This document shows positions 32,649-41,698 of a DNA stretch of 41,910 bases, one piece after another. Source of the DNA: Hymenobacteraceae bacterium. Its GTDB lineage: Bacteria > Bacteroidota > Bacteroidia > Cytophagales > Flexibacteraceae. Within the stretch, counting starts at the first letter, position 1. Each line of letters opens with the position of its first letter. The notes below the pieces were generated by a model. It was not told the origin of the DNA, did no database searches, and saw nothing but the letters and a program-made list of their open reading frames with translations. A program made the translations under genes and the position numbers. The stretch lies in assembly GCA_947459175.1 (NCBI GenBank), contig CANHCT010000009.1, forward strand, positions 1-41,910. Reading direction: 5' to 3'.

Positions 32649-35096
32649 ATGAACTTCTCTGACCTGGTTGCCCTTTTCCCCGGAGCCCAATGTTCGCCCC
32701 CGGGCGAAGACATGGAAGTTCATTCCCTTTTTTACGACAGCAGGCTCATTTCCAATGGTTCAGGCGGTGTTTTCTTTGCCATCACATCCGAGCGTGCCGA
32801 TGGGCATATATACATTCCCCGTGCAGAAGAAAAAGGAGTAAAGTACTGGGTCGTTTCAGACCCTGCATGGGCCGAAAGGCTCTCGCAATCAGGCAAACAA
32901 CATTGGATTTTAGTAGAAGATGCGGTGGCCGCCCTGCAGAAAGTAGCGGCCGCAAAAAGAAAAGAATTTTCCGGTCCTGTGGTAGGAATAACAGGCAGCA
33001 ACGGCAAAACCATTGTAAAAGAATGGCTTTCTCAGGTGCTGGGTCACCGGTTTTTCATCTGTAAGAGCCCCAAAAGCTTCAATTCCCAAATCGGTGTTCC
33101 CATCTCGGTCTGGAATCTGAGTCCGGGCCATGACCTCGGTATTTTTGAAGCCGGGGTTTCCCGCTCCGGCGAAATGGAGAAACTGCAGGCCATCATCCGT
33201 CCCGACCTTGGCATTCTCACCAGCCTGGGTCCGGCACATGCTGAAGGATTTGCTGCTGAAGAAGAAAAATTTAAAGAGAAATGCCTGCTCTTCCGGGAGG
33301 CAAAGCATGTGCTGCTTTCGCACTCGCTTTTCGAAAAGCATAAATCCTGGCTGCCCTCCCTCCTGCCGAATACCCGTCTGCTCACCTGGCATTGGACCCA
33401 TCAGAAAGGAAATCTATATACACTTCATTTTCAAGATGATGTGTGCGATTTTGAATTGCCCTTTACCGATGTGGCCTCAGAAGAAAACCTTGGCAATGTC
33501 ATTTCTATGTCCCTTTTTCTGGGGCTAACTTCAGCAGAAATTCAAGGGGTTTTGCCCATGCTGAGCCTGCCCCGAATGCGCCTGAGCCTGAAGGAAGGCA
33601 TGGCAGGAAACCAACTGATAGACGACAGCTATACCAACGACCTGGCCGGCCTGGAAGCGGCACTGCAATTTGCACGGCTTCAAAGGCGGGGTGAACAAAA
33701 TCTTTGTTTGATTGTAAGCGATCTGGAGGAAATACGGATTGAAAAAAGTGCACTGGAGCAAAAACTCAGACAACTGGTCCTCGATTTTCATGTCAACCTT
33801 CTGATTACCATAGGAAGGCAGTTTTCGGAAAGCCTGGCCTTCGGAGAGTTCGGGCATCTGCATTTTGATTCAGCAGAAGATTTGCTGAAAAGCCATTGGT
33901 ACAGAGGAATTTCGGATTCGGTTTTGCTCATTAAAGGAGCAAGAAGATTTGGACTGGAGAATCTGGTGAAAGCCTGGCAAAAAAAAATACATGGTACCCG
34001 CCTGGAAATCAACCTGGATGCCATGGTTTCCAATCTGAATTTTTATAAAAGTCAGCTCCCGAAAGGAACCGGCATCATGGCCATGGTAAAGGCCCTGGGC
34101 TACGGAAGCGGTGGGGAAGAGATTGCCCGCTTGCTGGAATTTCACAATGTGGAATACCTGGCTGTGGCCTATGCCGACGAAGGCATCAAACTCCGGGAAG
34201 CCGGCATCCGGCTGCCGGTAATGGTCATGAATCCCATGCCGGAGGTACTAGAAAGTCTGATTGTGCATCAGCTGGAGCCGGAGATTTACAACTTCCGAAT
34301 ATTGGAAGAATGGCTGCAGACAATTGAAAATCAGCCGCGGGAAAAAATCCCCGCCCTGCACCTGAAGCTGGATACCGGCATGCACCGCCTGGGATTTTTC
34401 AACCATGAACTGGAAAAACTGGTGGCCGTACTGAACCAAAACCCCGGTTTAAAACTGGCCACTGTTTTCAGCCACATGGCCGCTGCCGACGAAGACCGGC
34501 ATCAGGACTACAGCCTGGAGCAAATCCGGCTTTTTGAAGAAGGAACTGCCTATTTAAAAGAGCATCTTTCTGAAAATCAAAACTTTAAACGGCACCTCAT
34601 GAACTCGGCCGGCATTTTGAGATTCCCTCAGGCGGCCTTTGATTTGGTGCGCCTCGGTATCGGGCTGTACGGGGTAGAGGTAAATTCCTGGTACCAAAAC
34701 CAATTGCTTCCGGTATCGGCATTGAAAACCACCATTTCGCAAATAAAATCACTGAAAAAAGGACAGACGGTAGGCTACGGAAGAAAAGGTATTCTGAGCC
34801 GCGACAGTGAAATTGCGACCATTTCCATTGGATATGCAGATGGCTTCCGCCGTGATTTTTCTTTGGGCAATGCAAAAGTAAAAGTCAAACAATCCTGGGT
34901 TCCGGTTGTTGGAAATGTGTGTATGGACATGACCATGATTGATGTAACAGGCCTGAGTGCAGAGGAAGGAGATGAGGTCATTATTTTTGATGATTCCGAA
35001 TCGCTTCTTTATCTTGCGAAGGCCGCCGGTACGATACCCTATGAAATTTTAACCGGTATTGGCCACCGTGTTAAACGAATATACTTCAGAGAATGA
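32649..35096 (+). CDS. Bifunctional MurF ligase / alanine racemase
   Basis: 815 residues, a fusion common in Bacteroidota. The N-terminal half is UDP-MurNAc-tripeptide:D-Ala-D-Ala ligase-like, with P-loop GITGSNGKT (K120) and PKSFNSQIGVPISVWNL. The C-terminal half (from about 455) is a PLP alanine racemase: K481 in MAMVKALGYGSG binds PLP, GYGR (in TVGYGRKGILS) carries the usual active-site region, and VGNVCMDMTMIDVT and ISIGYADGFRR are family blocks. The PLP motif reads VKALGYG in place of the classical VKANAYG. It links D-Ala supply to peptidoglycan precursor assembly in the cytosol. Its stop overlaps the next gene's ATG by 4 bp. Confidence 0.95.
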   Translation: MNFSDLVALFPGAQCSPPGEDMEVHSLFYDSRLISNGSGGVFFAITSERADGHIYIPRAEEKGVKYWVVSDPAWAERLSQSGKQHWILVEDAVAALQKVAAAKRKEFSGPVVGITGSNGKTIVKEWLSQVLGHRFFICKSPKSFNSQIGVPISVWNLSPGHDLGIFEAGVSRSGEMEKLQAIIRPDLGILTSLGPAHAEGFAAEEEKFKEKCLLFREAKHVLLSHSLFEKHKSWLPSLLPNTRLLTWHWTHQKGNLYTLHFQDDVCDFELPFTDVASEENLGNVISMSLFLGLTSAEIQGVLPMLSLPRMRLSLKEGMAGNQLIDDSYTNDLAGLEAALQFARLQRRGEQNLCLIVSDLEEIRIEKSALEQKLRQLVLDFHVNLLITIGRQFSESLAFGEFGHLHFDSAEDLLKSHWYRGISDSVLLIKGARRFGLENLVKAWQKKIHGTRLEINLDAMVSNLNFYKSQLPKGTGIMAMVKALGYGSGGEEIARLLEFHNVEYLAVAYADEGIKLREAGIRLPVMVMNPMPEVLESLIVHQLEPEIYNFRILEEWLQTIENQPREKIPALHLKLDTGMHRLGFFNHELEKLVAVLNQNPGLKLATVFSHMAAADEDRHQDYSLEQIRLFEEGTAYLKEHLSENQNFKRHLMNSAGILRFPQAAFDLVRLGIGLYGVEVNSWYQNQLLPVSALKTTISQIKSLKKGQTVGYGRKGILSRDSEIATISIGYADGFRRDFSLGNAKVKVKQSWVPVVGNVCMDMTMIDVTGLSAEEGDEVIIFDDSESLLYLAKAAGTIPYEILTGIGHRVKRIYFRE

Positions 35097-37318
35097 AAAA
35101 GTGGCTTCCCGTATTGCTATTGATTTTCAGTTTCTTTTTTGAATCTGCAGCCACGCACATTGTGGGAGGAGGATTTTCCTATCAGCGTCTGACAGGTAAC
35201 AATTACCGGTTTCAACTGACCCTGTATTTCGACCTGATCAACGGCAATCAGGGGGCCCGTGACCCGGATGCCGAATGCCATATTTTTTCCAAAACCGGTA
35301 ATTTCTACATCAGCTCGTACAACTTCGGCTTGGTATCGAGCGGAAATGAATTGCCCTTCACCTCTACAGGATGTGCTTCAGCCGGTTTTGTGAAGACTGA
35401 AATTCTGATCTATGAAAGCATTATAGAGCTCAGTCCTTCGCAATTTTCAGACCCGGGCGGCTACTACATCGTCTGGGAACGCTGCTGCCGCAATGGCGGA
35501 ATTACCAATCTCTCTCAGCCGGGAGACAACGGACAAACTTTTTACATGGAGTTTCCGGCTGTAAGGCGAAACAATCAGCCGTATCTGAACAGCTCCCCGG
35601 TTTTCAGAACCATTGTCTCTGATTACCCCTGCATCAATTATCCTTTTCAATTGTCTTTCGGTGCCGACGATGCCGACGGCGATTCTTTGGCATATTCTCT
35701 TGTGGACCCGCTCAGGGGAAACTCCAGCAGAAATGACCCCCGGCCTGCCAATCCGGTTCCTGCACCCTATTCGATTGTGAGCTGGTCACCGGGCTATTCC
35801 GCAGGCTTGGCCATACCCGGAAATCCCGCATTGGGAATTAATCCCCGAACCGGTATTCTCAACCTAAACGCCTCACAGCAAGGGCTTTTTGTTTTTTCAG
35901 TCTTGTGTCAGGAGTTCAGATCGGGCAGAAAAATCGGAGAGGTTCGAAGAGAAATGCAGCTTTTTGTAAAAGAATGTCAACCCAATAACCCGCCTGTGAT
36001 TGCTGCTTCCAACCCCCTCAGCGGATCGGCACTTCAAAACAACGATACCTTAGTTCTGGAAGGCAAAACCGGCAACTCCTGCTACTCCGTCAAACTCACC
36101 GACGAGCAGATGAATCAGGATGTGCGCTTCCGGGCTTTTCCATTTTCGGCCAACACCCCGGCAACCATTACCAGAGACACTTTGGTGCGCATCATTTCTT
36201 CAGGAGACTCGGTAAATGTGCGTATTTGCCTGCCGCCTTGCGCATCAACCGAAGGCCTGAATCCATGGCGCATTCTGCTGACCGCAACCGATCAGGCATG
36301 CGGCAATCCTCAGGCAGACAGTCTGATACTCTTTGTAAAAATAAAAAAACCGGAAACCCTCCCCCCTGCTTTCATTGCAAAAGATTTTCCGGAAGACACC
36401 ATCCGAATCAACCAAACCGAGCCTTTCCAAATGGGCTTTGAGGGACAGCAAACGCAAAATGCGAATCTGAATATTTCCAGCACCCTTAAAGACAGGCTGG
36501 GTCAGAATGTACCGGTACAGGCCAATGGGATTGATTTGCCCCAAAGTAGCGGTCAGGGAAAAACCGAGGCCACCTTTTCATGGCCCGAGATTTGTTTTCT
36601 TCCTGAAAATCAACCCCTTAAACTCACCAGCATTCTACGGTCCACCGTATGCAATGAGACCAAAACCGACACCATCGTACGCTGGATGTTCATACAACCC
36701 AAAAGCCTGACGGTCAACATCCTGAGTTCAGCCAACCCCGATGCCGGACCGGAGGATATCATTCCCCTCAGTATTCCTGCACCGGGTTTGGGACTGGACT
36801 TCGAACTGACCGGGAGCGTATCGGAAGACAGGCCCGTGCGCTTGTATGCCACCGGCCCGCTGTTAAATCTCGAAGGCTTTCAGTTTCCCGGCGGAGCGGA
36901 TTTCAAGCAGGTTTCATCACCCTTCCGGTTTACTCCCAATTGCAATACCCCGGCCGGTTTTTACCGCGTTACCTTCCTGAGCGAAAGCCGCTTTTGCGGA
37001 AAAAATTTCCGCGATTCGGTCAGCTATGTCATCGATTTCAGGGAAGACAGCGACTCGGTCGGCACCATCCCCAATCTCCTTACCCTGAACGGAGACAGCA
37101 AAAACGACTTTCTTTCCATGGAAAAGATATTCCCGGAAGACAATTGCAAGTTGAAGTTTAAATTTATCCGCATTGTAAACCGCTGGGGTAAGGAAGTATT
37201 TTATTCTGAGGACATTGGCTTCCGTTGGGATGCTGCAAATCTGGAGCCCGGCACCTATTATTTGTTTCTGGACCTGGAGAATAAAAAATTCAAATCCTGG
37301 ATTTTTTTGCTGAAGTAA
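35093..37318 (+). CDS. Secreted protein with T9SS type B (gliding-motility) C-terminal domain
   Basis: 741 residues with signal peptide (MKKWLPVLLLIFSFFFESAA). Several beta-rich segments follow, including DADGDSLAYSLVDP (a cadherin/Ig-like calcium-binding turn) and many cysteines, some likely paired. The C-terminal about 85 residues are the CHU_C/type B T9SS sorting domain: IPNLLTLNGDSKNDFLSM, then IRIVNRWGKEVFYSE, then WDAANLEPGTYYLFL. It is thus cargo of the PorV/PorU-type machinery, ending on the cell surface or outside; its binding target is unknown. It begins within the murF-alr stop (ATGA overlap). Confidence 0.87.
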   Translation: MKKWLPVLLLIFSFFFESAATHIVGGGFSYQRLTGNNYRFQLTLYFDLINGNQGARDPDAECHIFSKTGNFYISSYNFGLVSSGNELPFTSTGCASAGFVKTEILIYESIIELSPSQFSDPGGYYIVWERCCRNGGITNLSQPGDNGQTFYMEFPAVRRNNQPYLNSSPVFRTIVSDYPCINYPFQLSFGADDADGDSLAYSLVDPLRGNSSRNDPRPANPVPAPYSIVSWSPGYSAGLAIPGNPALGINPRTGILNLNASQQGLFVFSVLCQEFRSGRKIGEVRREMQLFVKECQPNNPPVIAASNPLSGSALQNNDTLVLEGKTGNSCYSVKLTDEQMNQDVRFRAFPFSANTPATITRDTLVRIISSGDSVNVRICLPPCASTEGLNPWRILLTATDQACGNPQADSLILFVKIKKPETLPPAFIAKDFPEDTIRINQTEPFQMGFEGQQTQNANLNISSTLKDRLGQNVPVQANGIDLPQSSGQGKTEATFSWPEICFLPENQPLKLTSILRSTVCNETKTDTIVRWMFIQPKSLTVNILSSANPDAGPEDIIPLSIPAPGLGLDFELTGSVSEDRPVRLYATGPLLNLEGFQFPGGADFKQVSSPFRFTPNCNTPAGFYRVTFLSESRFCGKNFRDSVSYVIDFREDSDSVGTIPNLLTLNGDSKNDFLSMEKIFPEDNCKLKFKFIRIVNRWGKEVFYSEDIGFRWDAANLEPGTYYLFLDLENKKFKSWIFLLK

Positions 37319-37344
37319 TTCGGGGCTGAAGCCTTTCCTTTTTT

Positions 37345-37352
37345 TACTTTTG
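37345..37352 (+). promoter_or_regulatory. -7 box of the gene at 37358
   Basis: TACTTTTG, an exact TAnnTTTG, with only five bases (CCCGG) before the ATG, so the mRNA would be leaderless or nearly so. No TTG at -33. Confidence 0.5.
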
Positions 37353-37357
37353 CCCGG

Positions 37358-37666
37358 ATGAACCGGCACAACAAAGCATATCTTTCCAAACTTGAAGACC
37401 TGATTTCAGAAGGAGGCTATATGGTCAGGTATGAAAGGGGCAATTTCAAATCGGGATACTGTGTGCTGAAAGACACCAAACTGGTGCTGGTCAATAATTT
37501 TCTGCCAGTAGATGGTCGGGTAAATTGTCTGCTGGAATTGGTGCAACAGCTTCCCCTCAGCACCGAAGAGATGTCAGAAAAAAGCCGGAAAATACTGCAC
37601 GAATTGCGGCAGTCGTCCATCGGACAAACTGAAATTGAGTTCAACGCCGAAACGCAGAAAGATTGA
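37358..37666 (+). CDS. Small conserved protein of unknown function
   Basis: 102 residues, no signal peptide, no membrane segment. The central part reads YMVRYERGNFKSGYCVLKDTKLVLVNNFLPVDGRVNCLLELV, a pattern I recall only from uncharacterised Bacteroidota proteins encoded beside the MBL hydrolase; no function known. The C-terminus is helical and charged. It overlaps the next gene's TTG start through the sequence TTGA, so the two are probably co-translated. Confidence 0.7.
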   Translation: MNRHNKAYLSKLEDLISEGGYMVRYERGNFKSGYCVLKDTKLVLVNNFLPVDGRVNCLLELVQQLPLSTEEMSEKSRKILHELRQSSIGQTEIEFNAETQKD

Positions 37667-38427
37667 AAATCACATTTTTAGGAACCGGAACTTCACAAGG
37701 TGTGCCCTTGATTGGCTGTCCATGCAGCGTTTGCCAATCGCTTGATTACAGGGATAAAAGGTTGCGCACTTCCTTGCTGGTAGAGGACGGAGAAACCACC
37801 CTGGTGGTAGATGCCGGTCCCGATTTCAGACAGCAAATGCTTCGTGCCGGGGTCAAAAATCTGGATGCCCTGCTCATCACCCATGAGCACAAGGACCATC
37901 TGGCCGGGCTGGACGATGTACGGGCATTTAATTTTCTTCAAAAAAAACACATCCCGATCTACGGCCTGCCGAGGGTGCTGGAGCGCATCCAAGTGGAATA
38001 TGCCTATGCCTTTGCCGAAAAAAAATATCCCGGTGTGCCGCAGCTCGACCTGTACCCTGCCACAGAAGCATTTTTTGAATTCGGAAGTATCAAAGTTTGG
38101 CCTATTCCGGTGATGCATGCCCGCTTGCCCGTATTGGGATATCGCTTCGGAAATTTCACCTACATCACCGATGCCAATCACATCGGACCTGAGGCCAGAG
38201 AAATTATCCGCGGAAGTGATTTTTTGGTACTGAATGCCCTTCAGAAAGAGCCTCATATTTCGCATTTTACTTTGGAAGAAGCCATCGGAGTAGCCCGCGA
38301 ACTGGAAGTGCCGAATGTGTATTTCACCCACATGAGCCACAAAATGGGTCGCCATAAATTGATTGAAAAAGAGTTGCCCCCGGGCATTCAACTGGCCTGG
38401 GATGGTTTGATTATCAGGACTTCATGA
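37663..38427 (+). CDS. MBL-fold hydrolase, PhnP-like
   Basis: 254 residues. It opens MKITFLGTGTSQGVPLIGCPCSVC; the CPCSVC cysteines (C19, C21, C24) resemble the structural zinc site of PhnP. The metallo-beta-lactamase motif HEHKDH gives H74, H76, D78 and H79; further ligands are in IPVMHARLPVLGYRF, YITDANHI and FTHMSHKMG. Family members cleave cyclic phosphodiesters such as phosphoribosyl 1,2-cyclic phosphate; here the substrate is unknown and no phn genes are nearby. Start is TTG at 37663, the only start before the conserved first strand. Confidence 0.88.
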   Translation: MKITFLGTGTSQGVPLIGCPCSVCQSLDYRDKRLRTSLLVEDGETTLVVDAGPDFRQQMLRAGVKNLDALLITHEHKDHLAGLDDVRAFNFLQKKHIPIYGLPRVLERIQVEYAYAFAEKKYPGVPQLDLYPATEAFFEFGSIKVWPIPVMHARLPVLGYRFGNFTYITDANHIGPEAREIIRGSDFLVLNALQKEPHISHFTLEEAIGVARELEVPNVYFTHMSHKMGRHKLIEKELPPGIQLAWDGLIIRTS

Positions 38428-38534
38428 ACCTGACTTTTATCCTGCCATATAAAATAGAGCCGCCCGCCTGCCCTGTGTCATATTTCTTCACCTTGCTTAT
38501 AATTTTGCCATTGATTTTAAATTTTAGTGGCGAA

Positions 38535-38563
38535 TTGTCTTTTTTTGCCAAACTTTACCTTTG
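38535..38563 (+). promoter_or_regulatory. Promoter of the coiled-coil lipoprotein gene
   Basis: TTG (38535-38537), 18-base spacer, TACCTTTG (38556-38563), then 32 bases to the ATG. It also excludes the longer frame that opens at 38527. Confidence 0.65.
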
Positions 38564-38595
38564 AAATCAACACGCACATTTTAAATCTGTACAAC

Positions 38596-39486
38596 ATGAA
38601 AAAAATCCTGTTTATCGCCGTATCCGTACTCGCATTTGCCTGCGGAAGGGTGGAAGATTCGAAAGAATATAAAGAACTGCAGCAGAAATATGATTCACTG
38701 CTTGCTGTGAGTTCCGGCAAATCAACTGAGAATGCCGAACTGAACCGCATGATGGAAGAAATCGAAGCCAACCTGGATTCGGTAGCCAAAGATCAGTTGG
38801 TGGTCAATGAGTTGAACAAAGAAGGCTATGCCAATCAAAAGGAAAAAATTGATGCCATGATAGCCGGCATCAACAGCTACATGGAGCAAAACAAAGCCAA
38901 AATGGAAGCTGTGGAGAAAAAGCTGAGAAAATCAAAAAAGGGAAATACTGCTTTGAAAAAACTGGTGGAAACCCTCAAAAAACAAATTGCAGACAAAGAA
39001 ATTCAGATTGCCGAAATGCAGAAAACGATTCAGGGACTTGAAACCCAGGTGGGAGAACTGAATATGACTGTGGCCGGAAAAGACCAGGAAATTGCTGCCA
39101 AAAATGAGGAAATAAGCAATAAGGACAATGAACTGGTAGAAAGACAGCGGGTGATTGAAACCAAAGAAACCGAGCTCACCACTGCCTACTACACCTTTGG
39201 TACCCGGAAAGAACTGGCCGAGTCGGGGGTAATCAAAAGAGAAGGGAACATTCTGGCCAAGATTTCCAAAATTTCGGACAGGTTGGACAACAGCAAGTTC
39301 AAAAAGGTGAATATGAAGTCATTAACCGAAATCAAACTGGGTATTGTTTCGAAAAAGAAGGTAGTCTCGGCCCATCCCGAAACCTCTTATTATTTCACCC
39401 AATCGGGCAATGAGGTGATTCTGAAGATATCAGATTACAGCAAATTCTGGAGCCTCACCAAATACTGTGTAATTGAAATTGACTGA
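38596..39486 (+). CDS. Coiled-coil lipoprotein
   Basis: 296 residues from the ATG at 38596. A short signal ends in a lipobox-like LAFAC with Cys16-17 as lipidation site, followed by RVEDSKEYKELQQKYDSLL. Residues about 20-200 are a long heptad-rich coiled coil (KKLRKSKKGNTALKKLVETLKKQIADKEIQIAEMQKTI region). The C-terminal about 90 residues are a compact globular part (YYTFGTRKELAESGVIKREG to SLTKYCVIEID) that recurs in Bacteroidota lipoproteins of this type. Some databases, as I recall, label similar proteins as adhesins; that is unsupported here. A clear promoter precedes and a clear terminator follows, so it is monocistronic. Confidence 0.8.
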   Translation: MKKILFIAVSVLAFACGRVEDSKEYKELQQKYDSLLAVSSGKSTENAELNRMMEEIEANLDSVAKDQLVVNELNKEGYANQKEKIDAMIAGINSYMEQNKAKMEAVEKKLRKSKKGNTALKKLVETLKKQIADKEIQIAEMQKTIQGLETQVGELNMTVAGKDQEIAAKNEEISNKDNELVERQRVIETKETELTTAYYTFGTRKELAESGVIKREGNILAKISKISDRLDNSKFKKVNMKSLTEIKLGIVSKKKVVSAHPETSYYFTQSGNEVILKISDYSKFWSLTKYCVIEID

Positions 39487-39511
39487 TCCGAAAGGGGAAA
39501 GATCCGAAAAA

Positions 39512-39540
39512 GCCGCCCCTCCGGGTGGCTTTTTTGTTTT
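39512..39540 (+). terminator. Rho-independent terminator after the lipoprotein gene
   Basis: GCCGCCC (39512-39518) pairs with GGGTGGC (39523-39529), with one G-T pair, around CTCC, followed by TTTTTTTGTTTT. Confidence 0.8.
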
Positions 39541-39587
39541 CAGGGCACGCTCATTACAATCCGAACCGGACAAATTTTATAAATGCA

Positions 39588-39595
39588 TACCTTTG
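39588..39595 (+). promoter_or_regulatory. -7 box of cysS
   Basis: TACCTTTG, an exact TAnnTTTG. The ATG at 39601 is five bases downstream, giving a leaderless or very short-leader mRNA. An earlier ATG at 39583 lies upstream of the box and is therefore an unlikely start. Confidence 0.5.
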
Positions 39596-39600
39596 CCGAC

Positions 39601-41088
39601 ATGCCGCACACGCTCCGACTTTATAATTCGCTGACCAGACAAAAGGAAGAATTCAAACCCATCAATCCCCCATTTGTGGGCTTATATGTCTGCGGACCAA
39701 CGGTTTACAACTATGTCCACCTGGGCAATGTGCGTACCTTCCTCACATTTGATATTTTGTACCGGTACCTTCAGCATCTGGGGTATAGGGTTCGCTATGT
39801 ACGCAACATAACAGATGTGGGCCACCTGAGCGATGATGCCGATCAGGGAGAAGACAAAATCGGGAAAATGGCCCGGCTGGAACAGCTGGAACCCATGGAA
39901 ATTGTGCAGCGCTACACCAACGATTTTCACCGGGTATTGGAAAAGTTCAACCTTCTGCCCCCTTCCATCGAACCCACCGCGACAGGCCACATTCTGGAAC
40001 AAATAGAAGCCACAAAAGCCCTGATTGACAAGGGTTTGGCCTATGAATCGAATGGCTCGGTCTACTTTGATATTGCCGGATACAACAACAAGGGCAATGA
40101 ATACGGCAAGTTGTCGGGCCGCGTTCTGGATGAATTGCTGGTAGAAAGCAGGGAACTGGAAGGCACGGAAGAAAAAAGAAATCCCCTTGATTTTGCGCTT
40201 TGGAAAAAAGCTGCACCGGAGCACATTATGCAATGGAATTCTCCCTGGGGAAAAGGCTTTCCCGGCTGGCATCTGGAATGTACCTGCATGAGCACCAAGT
40301 ATTTGGGAGAAGAATTCGACATTCACGGCGGGGGTATGGATTTAAAATTTCCACACCACGAATGCGAAATTGCGCAAGGCAAAGGATTGAGCGGCAAGGA
40401 CCCGGTTCGCATCTGGATGCACAGCAATATGCTCACAGTGAACGGGCAGAAAATGTCCAAGTCGCTGGGAAACAGCTTTTTGCCGAACGAACTTTTCAGT
40501 GGCAGCCATCCTCTGCTGGAGCAGGCCTACAGCCCCATGACCGCCCGCTTTTTTATGCTGCAATCGCAGTACCGCAGCACCCTCGACTTTTCGAACGAGG
40601 CCCTGAAAGCCGCAGAAAAAGGCTATAAGCGCTTGATAAACGGTCTGAAAGTAGCCAAATCCCTCAACTACCAGTTTTCTCAAACAGAACCGGATCTGAA
40701 AAAAATTCAGGAAATCGAAACCTCCCTCAAAGGATTTCATGAAGCCCTCTGCGATGACCTCAACACATCCGTAGCCCTCGCCGAATTATTTAACCTCCTG
40801 AAATTCATCAACATGCTGAATACAGGACAACTCAGTGCTGCAGCATTGGGCGAAAGACCCTTCCGCGACCTGGTGCAAAATTTTATTGACTTTACCGAGA
40901 ACATTCTGGGCCTGATCGAGGAGCCGGTTGGCGCAGAACATTTGACAGAAGGAATGCTGGAACTGTATAAGGAATATAAGAGCAGCAAAGAGTATGGCAA
41001 AGTTGACCAAATCCGCAGCTGGTTCAGGCAGCAGGGACTGGTAATCAAAGACCTGAAAGACAGGATTGAATGGGCCTATGCAGAGTAA
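39601..41088 (+). CDS. cysS: Cysteine-tRNA ligase
   Basis: 495 residues from the ATG at 39601. The class I HIGH-type motif is HLGN (residues 40-43) and KMSKS is at 284-288 (GQKMSKSLGNS). Zinc ligands include C31 (YVCGPTVYNY), with the later Cys and His in GWHLECTCMS and PHHECEIAQ. It charges tRNA-Cys. The C-terminal helical anticodon-binding region is complete (SSKEYGKVDQIRSWFRQQGL). Start chosen because it matches the family N-terminus and lies after the promoter box. Confidence 0.97.
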   Translation: MPHTLRLYNSLTRQKEEFKPINPPFVGLYVCGPTVYNYVHLGNVRTFLTFDILYRYLQHLGYRVRYVRNITDVGHLSDDADQGEDKIGKMARLEQLEPMEIVQRYTNDFHRVLEKFNLLPPSIEPTATGHILEQIEATKALIDKGLAYESNGSVYFDIAGYNNKGNEYGKLSGRVLDELLVESRELEGTEEKRNPLDFALWKKAAPEHIMQWNSPWGKGFPGWHLECTCMSTKYLGEEFDIHGGGMDLKFPHHECEIAQGKGLSGKDPVRIWMHSNMLTVNGQKMSKSLGNSFLPNELFSGSHPLLEQAYSPMTARFFMLQSQYRSTLDFSNEALKAAEKGYKRLINGLKVAKSLNYQFSQTEPDLKKIQEIETSLKGFHEALCDDLNTSVALAELFNLLKFINMLNTGQLSAAALGERPFRDLVQNFIDFTENILGLIEEPVGAEHLTEGMLELYKEYKSSKEYGKVDQIRSWFRQQGLVIKDLKDRIEWAYAE

Positions 41089-41156
41089 AAGCCGGACACA
41101 ATTTTACGACCTGAATGAAGACTCGGGAAACCATGCCGCTTCCCGGGAATCTCTGT

Positions 41157-41164
41157 TAATTTTG
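41157..41164 (+). promoter_or_regulatory. -7 box of the DUF423 gene
   Basis: TAATTTTG, an exact TAnnTTTG, 22 bases before the TTG start and 40 before the first in-frame ATG. No TTG at -33. Confidence 0.45.
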
Positions 41165-41186
41165 CCTTTTTGAATCCTCGATAACC

Positions 41187-41567
41187 TTGATCAAACCAAA
41201 CATCATGATGGCCGGCGGTGCGTTGCTGGCATTTTTGGCGGTTGCCCTCGGGGCCTTCGGTGCACATGCCTTTCGTGATTTTCTTTTGGCTGCCAACCGA
41301 ACCGGCACCTATGAAACTGCTGTTCATTACCAGTTTTTTCATGCCGTAGCCCTGATTATCACCGGCATTATGGCGAAGTTGTTCCCAAACAAAGCATTTT
41401 CAGTTGTTGCCATTCTGTTTGCCTCCGGAACCCTGATTTTCTCCGGCTCATTGTATCTCATTTGCGCAACCGGCATTACCTGGCCCGGTGCATTGGCGCC
41501 ACTGGGTGGACTGGCATTTCTTTCAGGATGGGCTTTGCTGGCACGGCAGGCTTACCTCTTGAAATAA
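41187..41567 (+). CDS. DUF423 small membrane protein
   Basis: 126 residues with four hydrophobic segments. Family blocks are MAGGALLAFLAVALGAFGAHAF (first helix), YETAVHYQFFHAVALI (second) and a glycine-rich final pair (LAPLGGLAFLSGWALL). DUF423 proteins (YgdD-like) are inner-membrane proteins of unknown function. The start may be TTG at 41187 or ATG at 41205 (MMAGGAL); the ATG would give 120 residues. It is monocistronic as far as the window shows. Confidence 0.88.
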   Translation: MIKPNIMMAGGALLAFLAVALGAFGAHAFRDFLLAANRTGTYETAVHYQFFHAVALIITGIMAKLFPNKAFSVVAILFASGTLIFSGSLYLICATGITWPGALAPLGGLAFLSGWALLARQAYLLK

Positions 41568-41698
41568 AAGTAATTCCGATTCAGGAATGAGCAGGCCAAT
41601 GGCTTCTGCCCAAATTTTGATTTTTTGCAGAAATCAGAAAATGAATGACTTGAAAACCCAATGCGCCATTTTGATGTTGAAGATTATCCACCGCCGGA

